64,000 bases of DNA from Comamonas terrae (lineage in GTDB: Bacteria > Pseudomonadota > Gammaproteobacteria > Burkholderiales > Burkholderiaceae_C): NCBI RefSeq assembly GCF_001544075.1, contig NZ_BCNT01000010.1:86938-150937 (forward strand), given 5' to 3'. Shown piece after piece: positions 10,148-24,436 of the stretch. The notes under the pieces are model-generated. The model was not told the DNA's origin, made no database searches, and worked only from the letters and a program-made list of their open reading frames with translations. The position numbers were made by a program, and so were the translations under genes. The stretch's first letter is position 1; every line of letters begins with the position of its first letter.

Positions 10148-10663
10148 ATGCTTGATCGTATCGAACGCATTCTGGTGGCCTGCAACCGCTGGCTGCTCAT
10201 AGTCCTGCTGCTGGCCATGGCCTGCATCGTCTTCGCCAACGTGGTGCTGCGCTACACCACGGGCGACTCCATCGTCTGGGCCGAGGAAGTGGCCCGCCAC
10301 ATGATGATCTGGGTCACCTTCCTGGGCGCCGGCCTGGTGCTGCGCTTCGGCGGCCATGTGGCCATCGACAACCTGCACCGCGCCGTCAGCACCCGCAGCG
10401 CGCAGGTCATCCGCGCGCTGGTGGTCGCCGGCCTGGCGCTGTTCTTCGTCGTGATGACCGTGACTTCCTCGCAGTATGTGTATGCCACGCGCTTCCAGAC
10501 CACGGCGGCCACCGATATTCCCATTTCCTATATCTACGCCGCCATGCCCGCGGGCTTCGTGCTGATGCTGGTGCACCTGCTGTTCATTGCGCGCGGCTAC
10601 ATCGCGGCCGGCAACTTTGCCGAGTCCGACGAAATGGACGCAGACGCCGCAGCGTCGATCTGA
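10148..10663 (+). CDS. dctQ: TRAP transporter small permease, DctQ family
   Basis: This is the small membrane subunit of the TRAP transporter, with four predicted helices in 171 residues. The core motif VVLRYTTGDSIVWAEEVAR is the DctQ hallmark. Start ATG 10148 has a poor ribosome site, so an earlier in-frame start near 10073 is possible, but that would add about 25 Pro/Ala-rich residues and is less likely. It lies 14 bp before dctM and is presumably co-translated with it. Confidence 0.9.
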   Translation: MLDRIERILVACNRWLLIVLLLAMACIVFANVVLRYTTGDSIVWAEEVARHMMIWVTFLGAGLVLRFGGHVAIDNLHRAVSTRSAQVIRALVVAGLALFFVVMTVTSSQYVYATRFQTTAATDIPISYIYAAMPAGFVLMLVHLLFIARGYIAAGNFAESDEMDADAAASI

Positions 10664-10676
10664 ACGGGAAGACACC

Positions 10677-11963
10677 ATGGGACTCACTCTTTTCATCGCC
10701 ATCGTCGTCCTGCTCGCGCTGGGCTTTCCGGTGGCTTTCGCTCTGGCCATCTCGGCCGCGCTGGCCGTGTTCGTCGGCGGCCGCTATCCCCAGCTCATCG
10801 TCTTCAAGGAAATGTTCACGGGCATCGACAGCTTTCCGCTGATGGCCGTGCCCTTCTTCATCCTGGCGGCCGAGCTGATGTCGGGCGGCGCGCTCACGCA
10901 TGTGCTGCTGCGCTTCGCGGCCCAGTTCGTCGGCCATCTGCGCGGCGGCCTGGGCTATGCCAACGTGCTGTCGCTGACGCTGTTCTCGGGCATCTCGGGC
11001 TCGGCCCTGGCCGACGCGGCCGGCCCCGGCTCCATGATGGTCAAGATGATGGACAAGGCCGGCTACGGCCGTCCCTATGCAGCCGCGCTGACGGCCAGCA
11101 CCGCCATCGTCGGCCCCATCATCCCGCCCTCGGTCAGCATGATCATCTATGCGCTGCAGGACGAGCATGTCTCGGTCGGCGGCCTGTTCATGGCCGGCTT
11201 CATCCCCGGCATCCTGATCGCGCTGGCCATGGCGGCCGTCAACTGGTGGGTCTGCAGGAAGCGCGACTATCGCTCCACCGAGCCGCGCCCCAGCGCGCGC
11301 GAGATGTGGGCCAACAGCTTCAAGGCCATTCCCGCGCTGATGCTCATCGTGCTCATCGTGGTCGGCATCCGCTTCGGCATCTTCACGCCCACCGAGGCCT
11401 CGGTGGTCGCGGTGTTCTATGCGCTGATCTGCGGCAAGTGGATCTACCGCACGCTGCAGTGGTCGGCCGTGCCCGGCATCCTGGCGCGCTCGGCCATGCT
11501 CACGGCCTCGGTGCTGCTGGTCATGGCCACGTCGGCGGCCTTTGCCTGGGTGCTGACGGTGGAAGGCATTCCGCAGTACCTGTCCGAGCTCATCGTGAGC
11601 TGGCAGCTCTCGCCCGTGATGTTCCTGATCGCGGTGAACATCCTGCTGCTGGTCTTCGGCATCTTCATGGAGCCGCTGCCCGGCGTGATGATCCTGGTGC
11701 CCATCCTGGCGCCCATCGCAGCCAGCTTGGGGCTAGATCCCACGCACTTCGCCATGGTGGTCATCGTCAACCTCACGCTGGGCATGATCACGCCGCCCGT
11801 GGGCGGCCTGCTGTTCGTGACCTCGGTGGCCACGCGCGTGTCCATCACCGAGCTCACGCGCGAGATGCCGCTGTTCCTGCTGGCCCACTTCGTGGTGCTG
11901 TGCCTGCTGACCTTCATCCCCGCGCTGTCGACCTGGCTGCCGCATACACTGGGCTTCCAGTAA
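10677..11963 (+). CDS. dctM: TRAP transporter large permease, DctM family
   Basis: This is the large 12-helix transport subunit that moves substrate with Na+, here 428 residues. Family motifs are clear: MAVPFFILAAELM, SGSALADAAGPGSMM near residue 105, and IIPPSVSMIIYAL. The ATG at 10677 follows AACGGGAAGAC. Together with DctP and DctQ it makes a complete system. A 7-bp hairpin (GCCACGG/CCGTGGC, 11980-11997) without a T tract follows the gene. Confidence 0.95.
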   Translation: MGLTLFIAIVVLLALGFPVAFALAISAALAVFVGGRYPQLIVFKEMFTGIDSFPLMAVPFFILAAELMSGGALTHVLLRFAAQFVGHLRGGLGYANVLSLTLFSGISGSALADAAGPGSMMVKMMDKAGYGRPYAAALTASTAIVGPIIPPSVSMIIYALQDEHVSVGGLFMAGFIPGILIALAMAAVNWWVCRKRDYRSTEPRPSAREMWANSFKAIPALMLIVLIVVGIRFGIFTPTEASVVAVFYALICGKWIYRTLQWSAVPGILARSAMLTASVLLVMATSAAFAWVLTVEGIPQYLSELIVSWQLSPVMFLIAVNILLLVFGIFMEPLPGVMILVPILAPIAASLGLDPTHFAMVVIVNLTLGMITPPVGGLLFVTSVATRVSITELTREMPLFLLAHFVVLCLLTFIPALSTWLPHTLGFQ

Positions 11964-12032
11964 GCGCGGGGAGCCGCCGGCCACGGAAGGCCGTGGCATG
12001 GCGGCACACTCGCAGACGACAGAGGGGCGGAG

Positions 12033-13229
12033 ATGGACACCAGGCATGCACATGGATACCCCGCGCTGCGCCACCGCAACGGCCAGCACGCGCATGTGAC
12101 CTTCGAGGAGCTGTTCTTCGATCTGGTCTATGTGTTCGCGGTCACGCAGCTCAGCCACGAGCTGCTGCACCACCTGGGCCTGGGCGGCCTGATCGAGACG
12201 CTGGTGCTGTGGTTCGCAGTCTGGCTGGGCTGGCAATACACCTGCTGGACCACCAACTGGTTCGACCCGGAGACGCCGCGCATCCGCGGACTGCTGTTCA
12301 CGACGATGCTGCTGGCCCTGCTGATGGCCTGCGCCATCCCCGGGGCCTTCGGCGACCGGGGACTGATCTTCGCCGGCTGCTATGCGGCCATGCAGGTCGG
12401 GCGCACCGCCTTCCTCCTGCTGGAACTGGGCCCGGACCACCCGCTGGCGGCCAACCATCGCCGCATTCTGGCCTGGCTGCTTATCGCCGCCGTGTTCTGG
12501 ATCGCGGGCGGCCTGCTGCAGGGCGAGGCACGCATCGCCTGCTGGATCGCGGCCGCCGCCTGCGAATATCTCTCTCCGATGTTCGGCTTCGCCTTCCCCG
12601 GTCTGGGACGCTCCTCGACCCGCGAATGGACCATCGAAGGCGGCCACCTGGCCGAGCGCTGCCAGCTCTTCGTGATCGTCGCGCTCGGCGAAACCCTGCT
12701 GGCCAGCGGCGCCACGCTGGCGGACACGCCGTCCTGGGGAGCCGACATCCTGCTGGCGCTGGGCGCCACCTTCATCGGCACGCTGGCCATGTGGTGGCTG
12801 TATTTCGGCACCTCCAGCAAGCATGCCACGGCCGTCATCACCAGCTCGGCCGACCCCGGGCGCATAGGCGCCTACTTCCACTACATCCACGCGATCCTCG
12901 TGGCCGGCATCATAGGATGCGCGGTGGGCAACGACCTGGTGATGGCGCATCCGCATGCCGGCCTGCAGACCACGCAGGTGCTGACGCTGGTAGGCGGCCC
13001 GGCCCTGTACCTGCTCGGCAGCGCCGTCTACAAGCATGTGGTGTATGGCTGCATCCCGCTGTCCCACATCGTGGGCGTCCTGCTCTTGCTCGCGCTGGTG
13101 CCCGTGGGCTATGGCAGCAGCCTGCTCGTCATGGGCTGGCTGACCACCGCCGTCCTGCTGCTGGTCGGCCTGTGGGAAATGCGCACGCACCGCCAGCCGG
13201 TCATGGGCCCCGGGCACGGCGGCCATTGA
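12033..13229 (+). CDS. low temperature requirement protein A (LtrA) family membrane protein
   Basis: This 398-residue multi-pass membrane protein belongs to the LtrA family, named after a Listeria gene needed for growth in the cold. Its biochemical role is not established. The N-terminal motif FEELFFDLVYVFAVTQ and the central EGGHLAERCQLFVIVALGE are typical. A GAGGGGCGGAG ribosome site lies immediately before the ATG. The gene stands alone between the TRAP operon and the damaged region at 13.2-14.1 kb. Function in this organism is unknown. Confidence 0.85.
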   Translation: MDTRHAHGYPALRHRNGQHAHVTFEELFFDLVYVFAVTQLSHELLHHLGLGGLIETLVLWFAVWLGWQYTCWTTNWFDPETPRIRGLLFTTMLLALLMACAIPGAFGDRGLIFAGCYAAMQVGRTAFLLLELGPDHPLAANHRRILAWLLIAAVFWIAGGLLQGEARIACWIAAAACEYLSPMFGFAFPGLGRSSTREWTIEGGHLAERCQLFVIVALGETLLASGATLADTPSWGADILLALGATFIGTLAMWWLYFGTSSKHATAVITSSADPGRIGAYFHYIHAILVAGIIGCAVGNDLVMAHPHAGLQTTQVLTLVGGPALYLLGSAVYKHVVYGCIPLSHIVGVLLLLALVPVGYGSSLLVMGWLTTAVLLLVGLWEMRTHRQPVMGPGHGGH

Positions 13230-13243
13230 TCTGCGCCGGCCGA

Positions 13244-13681
13244 TCAGGCCGGTTCGCCGCCGGCGGCCTCCAGCCTCAGGGCCCGCTCCGTCACCAGTTC
13301 GTAGCAGCCGCGGCGCAGCCTGCGGATCTGCAGCGGCCCGCCCCAGTCGGCCAGCCGGCGCTGCAACAGCAGCAGGCGCACGCCCAGGTTGTCCTGCACA
13401 TCGGGCAGGCCCAGGGCGCTGCCGGCCAGGCGCAGCTCCCGCGTGGAAAAATCCCGGCGCCCACTGCGCTGCATATCGCCGGCGACCTTCCAGAGAATGG
13501 CGCCGGCCACGCCCTTGATCAGGTACTGGCCGTCGACGAACACCGTGCCGTCGCGCGCGAAATAGCGCAGGAGCAGGGGCGGTCCATACCGGGGCGGTCC
13601 ACACCGGGGCGGCCCCTGCTCCACCGGAGCGACAGCACGCGCATCTTCCGGCAGCGCAGCCGCGGCCTCCAGCGCACGCAT
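13244..13681 (-). pseudogene. probable 5'-truncated regulator-like gene
   Basis: An open frame on the minus strand has a C-terminal part that looks like real protein: LLLRYFARDGTVFVDG, YLIKGVAGAILWK, then a basic Arg/Leu-rich region and a tail ending EAAGGEPA. I recall a similar tail, possibly a winged-helix-like domain, at the end of GAF-type regulators of Burkholderiales, but cannot confirm it. The N-terminal half is missing. Upstream of about residue 35 the frame becomes an unlikely Pro/Cys/Gly string over a 15-bp tandem repeat, and further upstream it overlaps the oppositely oriented hemerythrin remnant. The only nearby ATG (13681) has no good ribosome site. Best read as a remnant. Confidence 0.55.
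13576..13618. repeat. 15-bp tandem repeat, nearly three units
   Basis: GGGGCGGTCCATACC (13576-13590) is followed by GGGGCGGTCCACACC (13591-13605) and a partial third unit GGGGCGGCCCCTG. The array is in frame with the truncated minus-strand gene and encodes GPPRC/GPPRY units. Confidence 0.8.
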
Positions 13682-13682
13682 C

Positions 13683-14147
13683 GCGGCCGAGCATGGGGAG
13701 CACCTGGCCGCCATCGCGCAGCTGCGCGAAGCGGTATCAAGCCTGTGCGCCGCTGACCCCGGCCCCGCGCAGGACTTGGCCGCACTGCATCTGTACCGCC
13801 AGCTCGCGCTTTTCGTGGGCGAGAACCTTGCCCACATGCATGTCGAGGAAACGCAGCACAACCAGCTGCTGTGGTCCTGCTACAGCGACGACGAACTGCG
13901 CGCGCTGGAAGGCGCCATCGTGGCCTCGCTGCCGCCGGCCGAAAACCTCATGTACATGCGCTGGATGATTCCAGCCGTGACGCCCGCCGAACGCGCCGGG
14001 CTGCTGGGCGGCATGCAGGCCGCCGCGCCGGCCCCCGTCTTTGCGGCCGTGCTCGACACGGTGCAGCCGCACCTGAGTCAGCAGGACTGGGCCAAGCTGA
14101 CCCTGGCGCTGGCGCCCGCCCAGGCACCGGCCTGGATCGTGGCCTGA
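13683..14147 (+). pseudogene. 5'-truncated hemerythrin (HHE) domain protein
   Basis: An open frame from about 13683 encodes the second half of a hemerythrin-type cation-binding protein: AAEHGEHLAAIAQL, then FVGENLAHMHVEETQHN with the His and Glu ligands, then a C-terminal region like that of the longer bacterial HHE proteins. Such proteins bind a di-iron centre and serve in oxygen or nitric-oxide sensing and stress. About 70-80 N-terminal residues, including the first two helices with their histidines, are missing and there is no credible start codon. The TTG at 13776 is internal to the domain. The loss occurs at the point where the opposing minus-strand gene also loses its start, suggesting one deletion removed both 5' ends. 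Confidence 0.7.
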
Positions 14148-14153
14148 TCCGTT

Positions 14154-14495
14154 TCAAGGATTCGGCCGGGTCATTTCCGCGGGCTCGGCCCGCAGGTCGG
14201 CATCGCAGCCCACGCCCGCCGCGATCCAGCGCCTGGCCAGAGCCAGCCTGAGCCGGCCCAGCCCGCGGCGCCAGGCCGAGGAATGAGAGACCTCCTGCAG
14301 CACGCCGCAGCGGTACTGGCGTGCCGCATCGTCCCAGCGCAGCGCCGCGCAAGCCCCTTTGCGCCGGCGCGAGATCAGCATGCCCATGGGGCAGGGCTCG
14401 GCCAGGCAGCACAGGCCGCAGCCGTTGCATGGCGCACCCCAGGCGGGCTTGGCGGGCGCCTCTACCTGCCAGAACACCCTTTGCTCGCGGGCCAT
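14154..14495 (-). CDS. small cysteine-cluster (YkgJ-like) protein
   Basis: This 113-residue cytoplasmic protein has the compact cluster CNGCGLCCLAEPCPMGM near residues 23-39, typical of YkgJ-type zinc/iron-chelating domains. A further Cys lies in YRCGVLQE, and another near the end. No specific function is known for this family. It begins 10 bp after the uvrA stop on the same strand, so it is probably co-transcribed with uvrA. Its stop lies 6 bp from the convergent hemerythrin remnant. Confidence 0.75.
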   Translation of the reverse strand: MAREQRVFWQVEAPAKPAWGAPCNGCGLCCLAEPCPMGMLISRRRKGACAALRWDDAARQYRCGVLQEVSHSSAWRRGLGRLRLALARRWIAAGVGCDADLRAEPAEMTRPNP

Positions 14496-14505
14496 GCCGG
14501 GCGCC

Positions 14506-20457
<5,952 letters not shown>

Positions 20458-20767
20458 AGTGTTTGGTCTTCAGTAGAGGCCAAACATTCTAGGCAGTCTT
20501 GCCAAGCACCCTGCGTGCGCATGTGCATTCCGCTGCGGCCGCACATTCCCGGCAGGCAAATGCGCCACCCCGGCAGAGCCCTCCGGATTCCAGAATATCC
20601 GCGGCTTTGAAAACCGCCACCGGATTATGTCCGGCAGCACATGCATTGAGGCATGGCAACAGGACCACATATAAAGCCGCCGCCGGCCTTGGAAGAGCTG
20701 CGCGGAAACCCGGGATTTTCTTTCGCAAGACATTGCCCTGCCACTTTCAACAGCCTTGCCTCGCAAG
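20458..20767. other. spacer between uvrA and porin terminator
   Basis: This is the promoter-side region of uvrA. A TAGAAT -10-like hexamer on the minus strand (ATTCTA at 20486-20491) is 29 bp before the start, but no good -35 is seen. No CTGT-N8-ACAG LexA box was found. The rest shows no gene, repeat or RNA that I recognise. Confidence 0.4.
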
Positions 20768-20798
20768 AAAAAAGCCCCGCGCCTTGCGGCACGGGGCT
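20768..20798 (-). terminator. rho-independent terminator of the porin gene
   Basis: Read on the minus strand, AGCCCCG and CGGGGCT (20792-20798 and 20773-20779) form a GC stem followed by a run of six T residues. It lies about 70 bp after the porin stop. Confidence 0.9.
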
Positions 20799-20865
20799 GG
20801 AACTTGGAGTAATGCCTGCATTATCAGCTGCAGGTGCTGCAGGCACCGCTTGCGCGGTGCACCAG

Positions 20866-21879
20866 TTAGAAGGCGTGGCGAACACCCACGGCGAAGGAAC
20901 TGAAGTCGGCACCCTTCACTGCGGAACCATAGGAAGCATTGCTGCTGTTGTTCACACGGGTGTAGTAACCGTACACCTTGGTGCGCTTGCTCAGGTTGTA
21001 GTTGTAGCCCACGGTGTACTGGGTAGCGGCAGAGCTGGACAGATTGCTCCAGCTGTTGGCACGGCCGGCATTCAGGTGGAACTCGGAGGCGCCCAGAGTG
21101 TACATGCCGGACAAGCGGAAGTTGTTGCGCGAGCCCAGGAGGTTTTCGTCGTTACGCTGGTAGTAACCACCCACCGTGAACTGGCCGAAAGTGTACAGGC
21201 CACGCACCGATGCTTGCCAGTTGCCATCCCAACGGCTATAGCCTGCGCCCAAGTGCACGGGACCCGTGTTGTAGTTGGCCGCCAGGTCGTAGCCATTCTT
21301 GTTGTTGGTGCCCAGAGCCTTTTCATGCAAGGAAACGGAGCCCTCAGCCCAGAAGCCGCCCATGGAAGGAGTGCGATAGGCAATCTTGTTGGCGGTACCG
21401 ACACCGCCCGCACCACCTTGGCCACCTGTAGAGACACCCATCCAGTTGGGATCCTGATACAGCGCGTCGCTGGAAGAGCCCGTGTCGTGGTTGTGCATGC
21501 TGACATAGTCAGCGGATGCAAAGTAAGACTCAGGGAAGAAGTTGCCCAGACGCACCATACCGAAGTTGCCCGACAGGTTCACTTCGCTTTGACGCTTGAA
21601 GGTCAAGCCGGTCGCCGAGCCGGTACCCATGCCGTTGTCAGAATTGAAACCAGACTCCAGCACGAAGCCAGCCTTCAGGCCGCCGCCCAGGTCTTCCGTA
21701 CCCCGGAAGCCAAAACGCGATGCATTGTTGTACAAGCCGGTCACGGAATTGTCGCCGATCTTCTGGCGCTCAACGGTCGTGTTGATACGGCCATACAGCG
21801 TCACGCTGCTCTGAGCCATTGCGGTGGTGGCGCCCATCACGGCCAGCGCGGCCAGAGCGATGCGAGTCATCTTGGTCAT
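20866..21879 (-). CDS. outer-membrane porin, Omp32-like
   Basis: This is a trimeric 16-strand diffusion porin of the gram-negative porin family, 337 residues, closest in style to Omp32 of Delftia/Comamonas. The signal peptide (residues 1-22, ending TTAMA before QSSVTLYG) is followed by alternating amphipathic strands, glycine-rich turns, and the terminal Phe (VGVRHAF) needed for outer-membrane assembly. Codon use is less GC-extreme than in the neighbours, as usual for a highly expressed porin. A strong CAGGAG ribosome site precedes ATG. A second in-frame ATG three codons in would also work. A strong terminator follows. Likely anion-selective by family, but this is inferred. Confidence 0.93.
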   Translation of the reverse strand: MTKMTRIALAALAVMGATTAMAQSSVTLYGRINTTVERQKIGDNSVTGLYNNASRFGFRGTEDLGGGLKAGFVLESGFNSDNGMGTGSATGLTFKRQSEVNLSGNFGMVRLGNFFPESYFASADYVSMHNHDTGSSSDALYQDPNWMGVSTGGQGGAGGVGTANKIAYRTPSMGGFWAEGSVSLHEKALGTNNKNGYDLAANYNTGPVHLGAGYSRWDGNWQASVRGLYTFGQFTVGGYYQRNDENLLGSRNNFRLSGMYTLGASEFHLNAGRANSWSNLSSSAATQYTVGYNYNLSKRTKVYGYYTRVNNSSNASYGSAVKGADFSSFAVGVRHAF

Positions 21880-21938
21880 TCAGTGCTCCTGATATTGAAA
21901 TATGTGTTTTGCACCGCGTTGGCTGGTGGCATGCGCCC

Positions 21939-21961
21939 CCTAGCGGCTAGGCGCAATTCTA
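21939..21961 (-). promoter_or_regulatory. candidate porin promoter and palindrome
   Basis: A TAGAAT -10-like hexamer lies on the minus strand at 21961-21956. Just downstream of it in the 5' leader is a perfect odd palindrome, CCTAGCGGCTAGG (21939-21951). No convincing -35 was seen. The palindrome could be an operator or a leader hairpin. Confidence 0.35.
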
Positions 21962-22060
21962 GGTTCGCACCCGTAAGAAAAAGTGACGCGCATCGCCAAA
22001 AATTCGCACTCTGATGCATTGCCGCCACACAATTGACATATTTCCAGCGCGAACATCCAT

Positions 22061-22094
22061 AAAAAAAGCCTGCGCCAGCCGGAACTGCGCAGGC
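22061..22094 (-). terminator. terminator of the MHS symporter gene
   Basis: On the minus strand GCCTGCGC and GCGCAGGC (22068-22075 and 22087-22094) form a perfect 8-bp stem with an 11-nt loop, followed by seven T residues. It lies 50 bp after the symporter stop. Confidence 0.9.
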
Positions 22095-22142
22095 CTTTTC
22101 CCTTTTGCTGGCTTGCCCCTCGGCAAAGCCATCACGGACGCA

Positions 22143-23825
22143 TCAATCTGCGGCGTAGATATCGCGGTCCTTGGTTTCAGGCACGAACAGAATGCCGATC
22201 ACGGCGGTCATGCCCGCGATGATGATCGGATACCAGAGACCGTTATACATATTGCCGGTCTGGGCCACGATGGCGAACGACATGGTGGGCAGCAGGCCGC
22301 CGAACCAGCCGTTGCCGATGTGGTAGGGCAGGCTCATGGAGGTGTAGCGGATACGCGTGGGGAAAAGCTCCACCAGCATGGCCGCGATCGGGCCGTAGAC
22401 CATGGTCACGAGCAGCACCAGATAGGTCAGGATCACGATCATCATGACCTTGTTCATCTTGGCGGGGTCGGCCTTGGTCGGGTAGCCGTCCTTGGCCAGC
22501 TCTTCGGCCACGCTCTTCTTGAAGGCGCTGTCCTTGGCCTTGGCATCCTCGGGGCTCAGGCCCTTGAGCGAGAACGCGGGGATCTCGGTGGAGCCGATGC
22601 GCACGGTGGCCGTGGTGCCCGCGGGAGCCTCCTCGGTGTCATAGCTCACGGAGCCCGCCGCCAGCACCTGCTTGGCCACGTCGCAGGAACTCGTGAACTT
22701 GCTGGTGCCCGTGGGGTTGAACTGGAACGAGCATTCCTTGGGATCGGCGACGATCACCACCTTGTTGCGGGCCTGGGCTGCAGCAAGGTCGGGGTTGGCG
22801 GCTTCGGTCAGCGCCTTGAACGCGGGGAAATAGGTCACCACGGCCAGGATGCAGCCCAGCATGATGATGGGCTTGCGTCCGATGCGGTCGGACAGCGAGC
22901 CGAAGACCACGAAGAACGGCGTGGCAATCAGCAGGGCCGCGGCAATCATCAGGTTGGCCGTCACGGCATCGACCTTGAGCTGCTGCGTCAGGAAGAACAG
23001 CGAATAGAACTGGCCGCTGTACCAGACCACGGCCTGGCCGGCGGTCAGGCCCAGCAGGGCCAGGATCACGATCTTGAGGTTCTTCCACTGGCCGAAGGAT
23101 TCCTTGAGCGGCGCCTTGGAGACCTTGCCCTCGGCCTTCATCTTCTGGAAGGCCGGCGACTCGGACAGCTGCATGCGGATCCACACCGACACGCCCAGCA
23201 GCACGATGGAAACCAGGAAGGGAATGCGCCAGCCCCAGTCGGAGAAGGTCTCCTCGCCCATGGTGGTGCGCACGCCCAGGATCACCAGCAGCGACAGGAA
23301 CAGGCCCAGCGTGGCCGTGGTCTGGATCCACGAGGTGTAGGCACCGCGCTTGCCATGCGGCGCATGCTCGGCCACATAGGTGGCCGCGCCGCCGTACTCG
23401 CCGCCCAGTGCCAGCCCCTGCAGCATGCGCAGCGCGATCAGGATGACCGGCGCGGCCACGCCGATGCTGGCGTAGTTGGGCAGGATGCCCACGATGAACG
23501 TGGACATGCCCATGATCAGGATGGTCACCAGGAAGGTGTACTTGCGCCCGATCATGTCGCCGAGGCGCCCGAACACCAGGGCGCCAAAGGGACGCACGAT
23601 GAAGCCCGCGGCAAAGGCCAGCAGCGCGAAGATGAAGGCAGAGCCCGCATCCAGGCCGCTGAAGAACTGCTTGGCAATGATGGCTGCCAGCGAGCCATAG
23701 AGGTAGAAGTCGTACCACTCGAACACGGTACCGAGCGACGAGGCAAAGATCACCTTGCGCTCTTCGGGACTCATGGGCCGCGGAGCCGGTTTGGACCCCG
23801 CGCCTAGCGAAGCGTTGACAGCCAT
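22143..23825 (-). CDS. MFS transporter of the metabolite:H+ symporter (MHS) family with an inserted periplasmic domain
   Basis: This 560-residue inner-membrane symporter belongs to the ProP/ShiA-like MHS branch of the major facilitator superfamily, moving a small organic solute with H+. The first helix carries GTVFEWYDFYLYG, and the MFS cytoplasmic motif GRLGDMIGRK is present and repeated as GSLSDRIGRK in the second half. Typical MHS proteins have about 430-450 residues. Here about 120 hydrophilic residues (roughly 338-458) are inserted between helices 9 and 10, on the periplasmic side, with Cys365 and Cys381. ATG 23825 follows AAGGAGACAAAC. The longer ATG at 23867 is rejected because the ribosome site would be coding. 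It is divergent from the DUF485-actP pair. Substrate unknown. Confidence 0.88.
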   Translation of the reverse strand: MAVNASLGAGSKPAPRPMSPEERKVIFASSLGTVFEWYDFYLYGSLAAIIAKQFFSGLDAGSAFIFALLAFAAGFIVRPFGALVFGRLGDMIGRKYTFLVTILIMGMSTFIVGILPNYASIGVAAPVILIALRMLQGLALGGEYGGAATYVAEHAPHGKRGAYTSWIQTTATLGLFLSLLVILGVRTTMGEETFSDWGWRIPFLVSIVLLGVSVWIRMQLSESPAFQKMKAEGKVSKAPLKESFGQWKNLKIVILALLGLTAGQAVVWYSGQFYSLFFLTQQLKVDAVTANLMIAAALLIATPFFVVFGSLSDRIGRKPIIMLGCILAVVTYFPAFKALTEAANPDLAAAQARNKVVIVADPKECSFQFNPTGTSKFTSSCDVAKQVLAAGSVSYDTEEAPAGTTATVRIGSTEIPAFSLKGLSPEDAKAKDSAFKKSVAEELAKDGYPTKADPAKMNKVMMIVILTYLVLLVTMVYGPIAAMLVELFPTRIRYTSMSLPYHIGNGWFGGLLPTMSFAIVAQTGNMYNGLWYPIIIAGMTAVIGILFVPETKDRDIYAAD

Positions 23826-24127
23826 GTTTGTCTCCTTGATAGGTGTAATAGGACAGGCCCCTGGCACCAGCCTGCCGGTTCACTATCGATGCGGTAGCTG
23901 ACGCCGTTCTGACACGCGTCTTACAGAAATTGACACCAGCCTGAACGGATTCTTACGAACTCAGCAGCAACCCTGAGGCCTTCTTTTCCGATGTGAAAAC
24001 CACCGTGCAAACCCTTGGAAAACGGTCTGCGGCACGTAAGCACGCGGTCAGAAGCGCTTCGCAGAATCCGCCGCGTTTGCTGGTGCCAAAGCGGCGCCAA
24101 GCCGGCATTCCAACCAAGGAGACAAAC
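23826..24127. other. divergent promoter region between MHS symporter and DUF485-actP
   Basis: This 300 bp spacer has ribosome sites at both ends that share the 16-nt sequence CAAGGAGACAAACATG in opposite directions. No convincing -35/-10 or sigma-54 (-24/-12) pair was found on inspection. No gene is apparent. Confidence 0.4.
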
Positions 24128-24436
24128 ATGACCGACCCGATGGTAGAGAAGATACAGAGCCATCCCAAATACCGGGAGCTGCGGGCCAAGCGCAACCGCC
24201 TGGGCCTGTGGCTGACGGTGCTGATGCTCGTCGTCTATTACGGCTATGTCGCGCTGATCGCATTCGACAAGCAGTTCCTGGCGCAGCCCATAGGCGCCGG
24301 CGTGACTTCGCTGGGCATTCCCATCGCCATGGGCGTGATCGTGTTCACGGTGCTGATCACCGGCTTCTATGTGCGCCGCGCCAATGGCGAATTCGACAAG
24401 CTCACCCAGGACATCCTGAAGGACGCCACGCAATGA
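24128..24436 (+). CDS. yjcH: DUF485 family inner-membrane protein
   Basis: This 102-residue protein has two membrane helices (about 25-47 and 60-82) and the DUF485 pattern [12 protein letters not shown] at the N terminus. DUF485/YjcH proteins are nearly always encoded just before the acetate symporter ActP, as here, and are thought to assist it, though a mechanism is not established. The ATG at 24128 follows AAGGAGACAAAC. Its TGA overlaps the actP ATG (ATGA), so the two are translationally coupled. Confidence 0.9.
   Translation: MTDPMVEKIQSHPKYRELRAKRNRLGLWLTVLMLVVYYGYVALIAFDKQFLAQPIGAGVTSLGIPIAMGVIVFTVLITGFYVRRANGEFDKLTQDILKDATQ

Noticed and set aside
11246..13756. 836-residue frame running across dctM and ltrA
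   Set aside because: A second frame of the same strand over two well-supported genes, rich in Arg/His/Pro, with no recognisable motif.
20458..20540. SOS (LexA) box before uvrA
   Set aside because: No CTGT-N8-ACAG or near match was found in the uvrA upstream region.
23826..24127. Sigma-54 promoter before DUF485-actP
   Set aside because: TGGCAC occurs, but the GG-to-GC spacing is wrong for a -24/-12 element.
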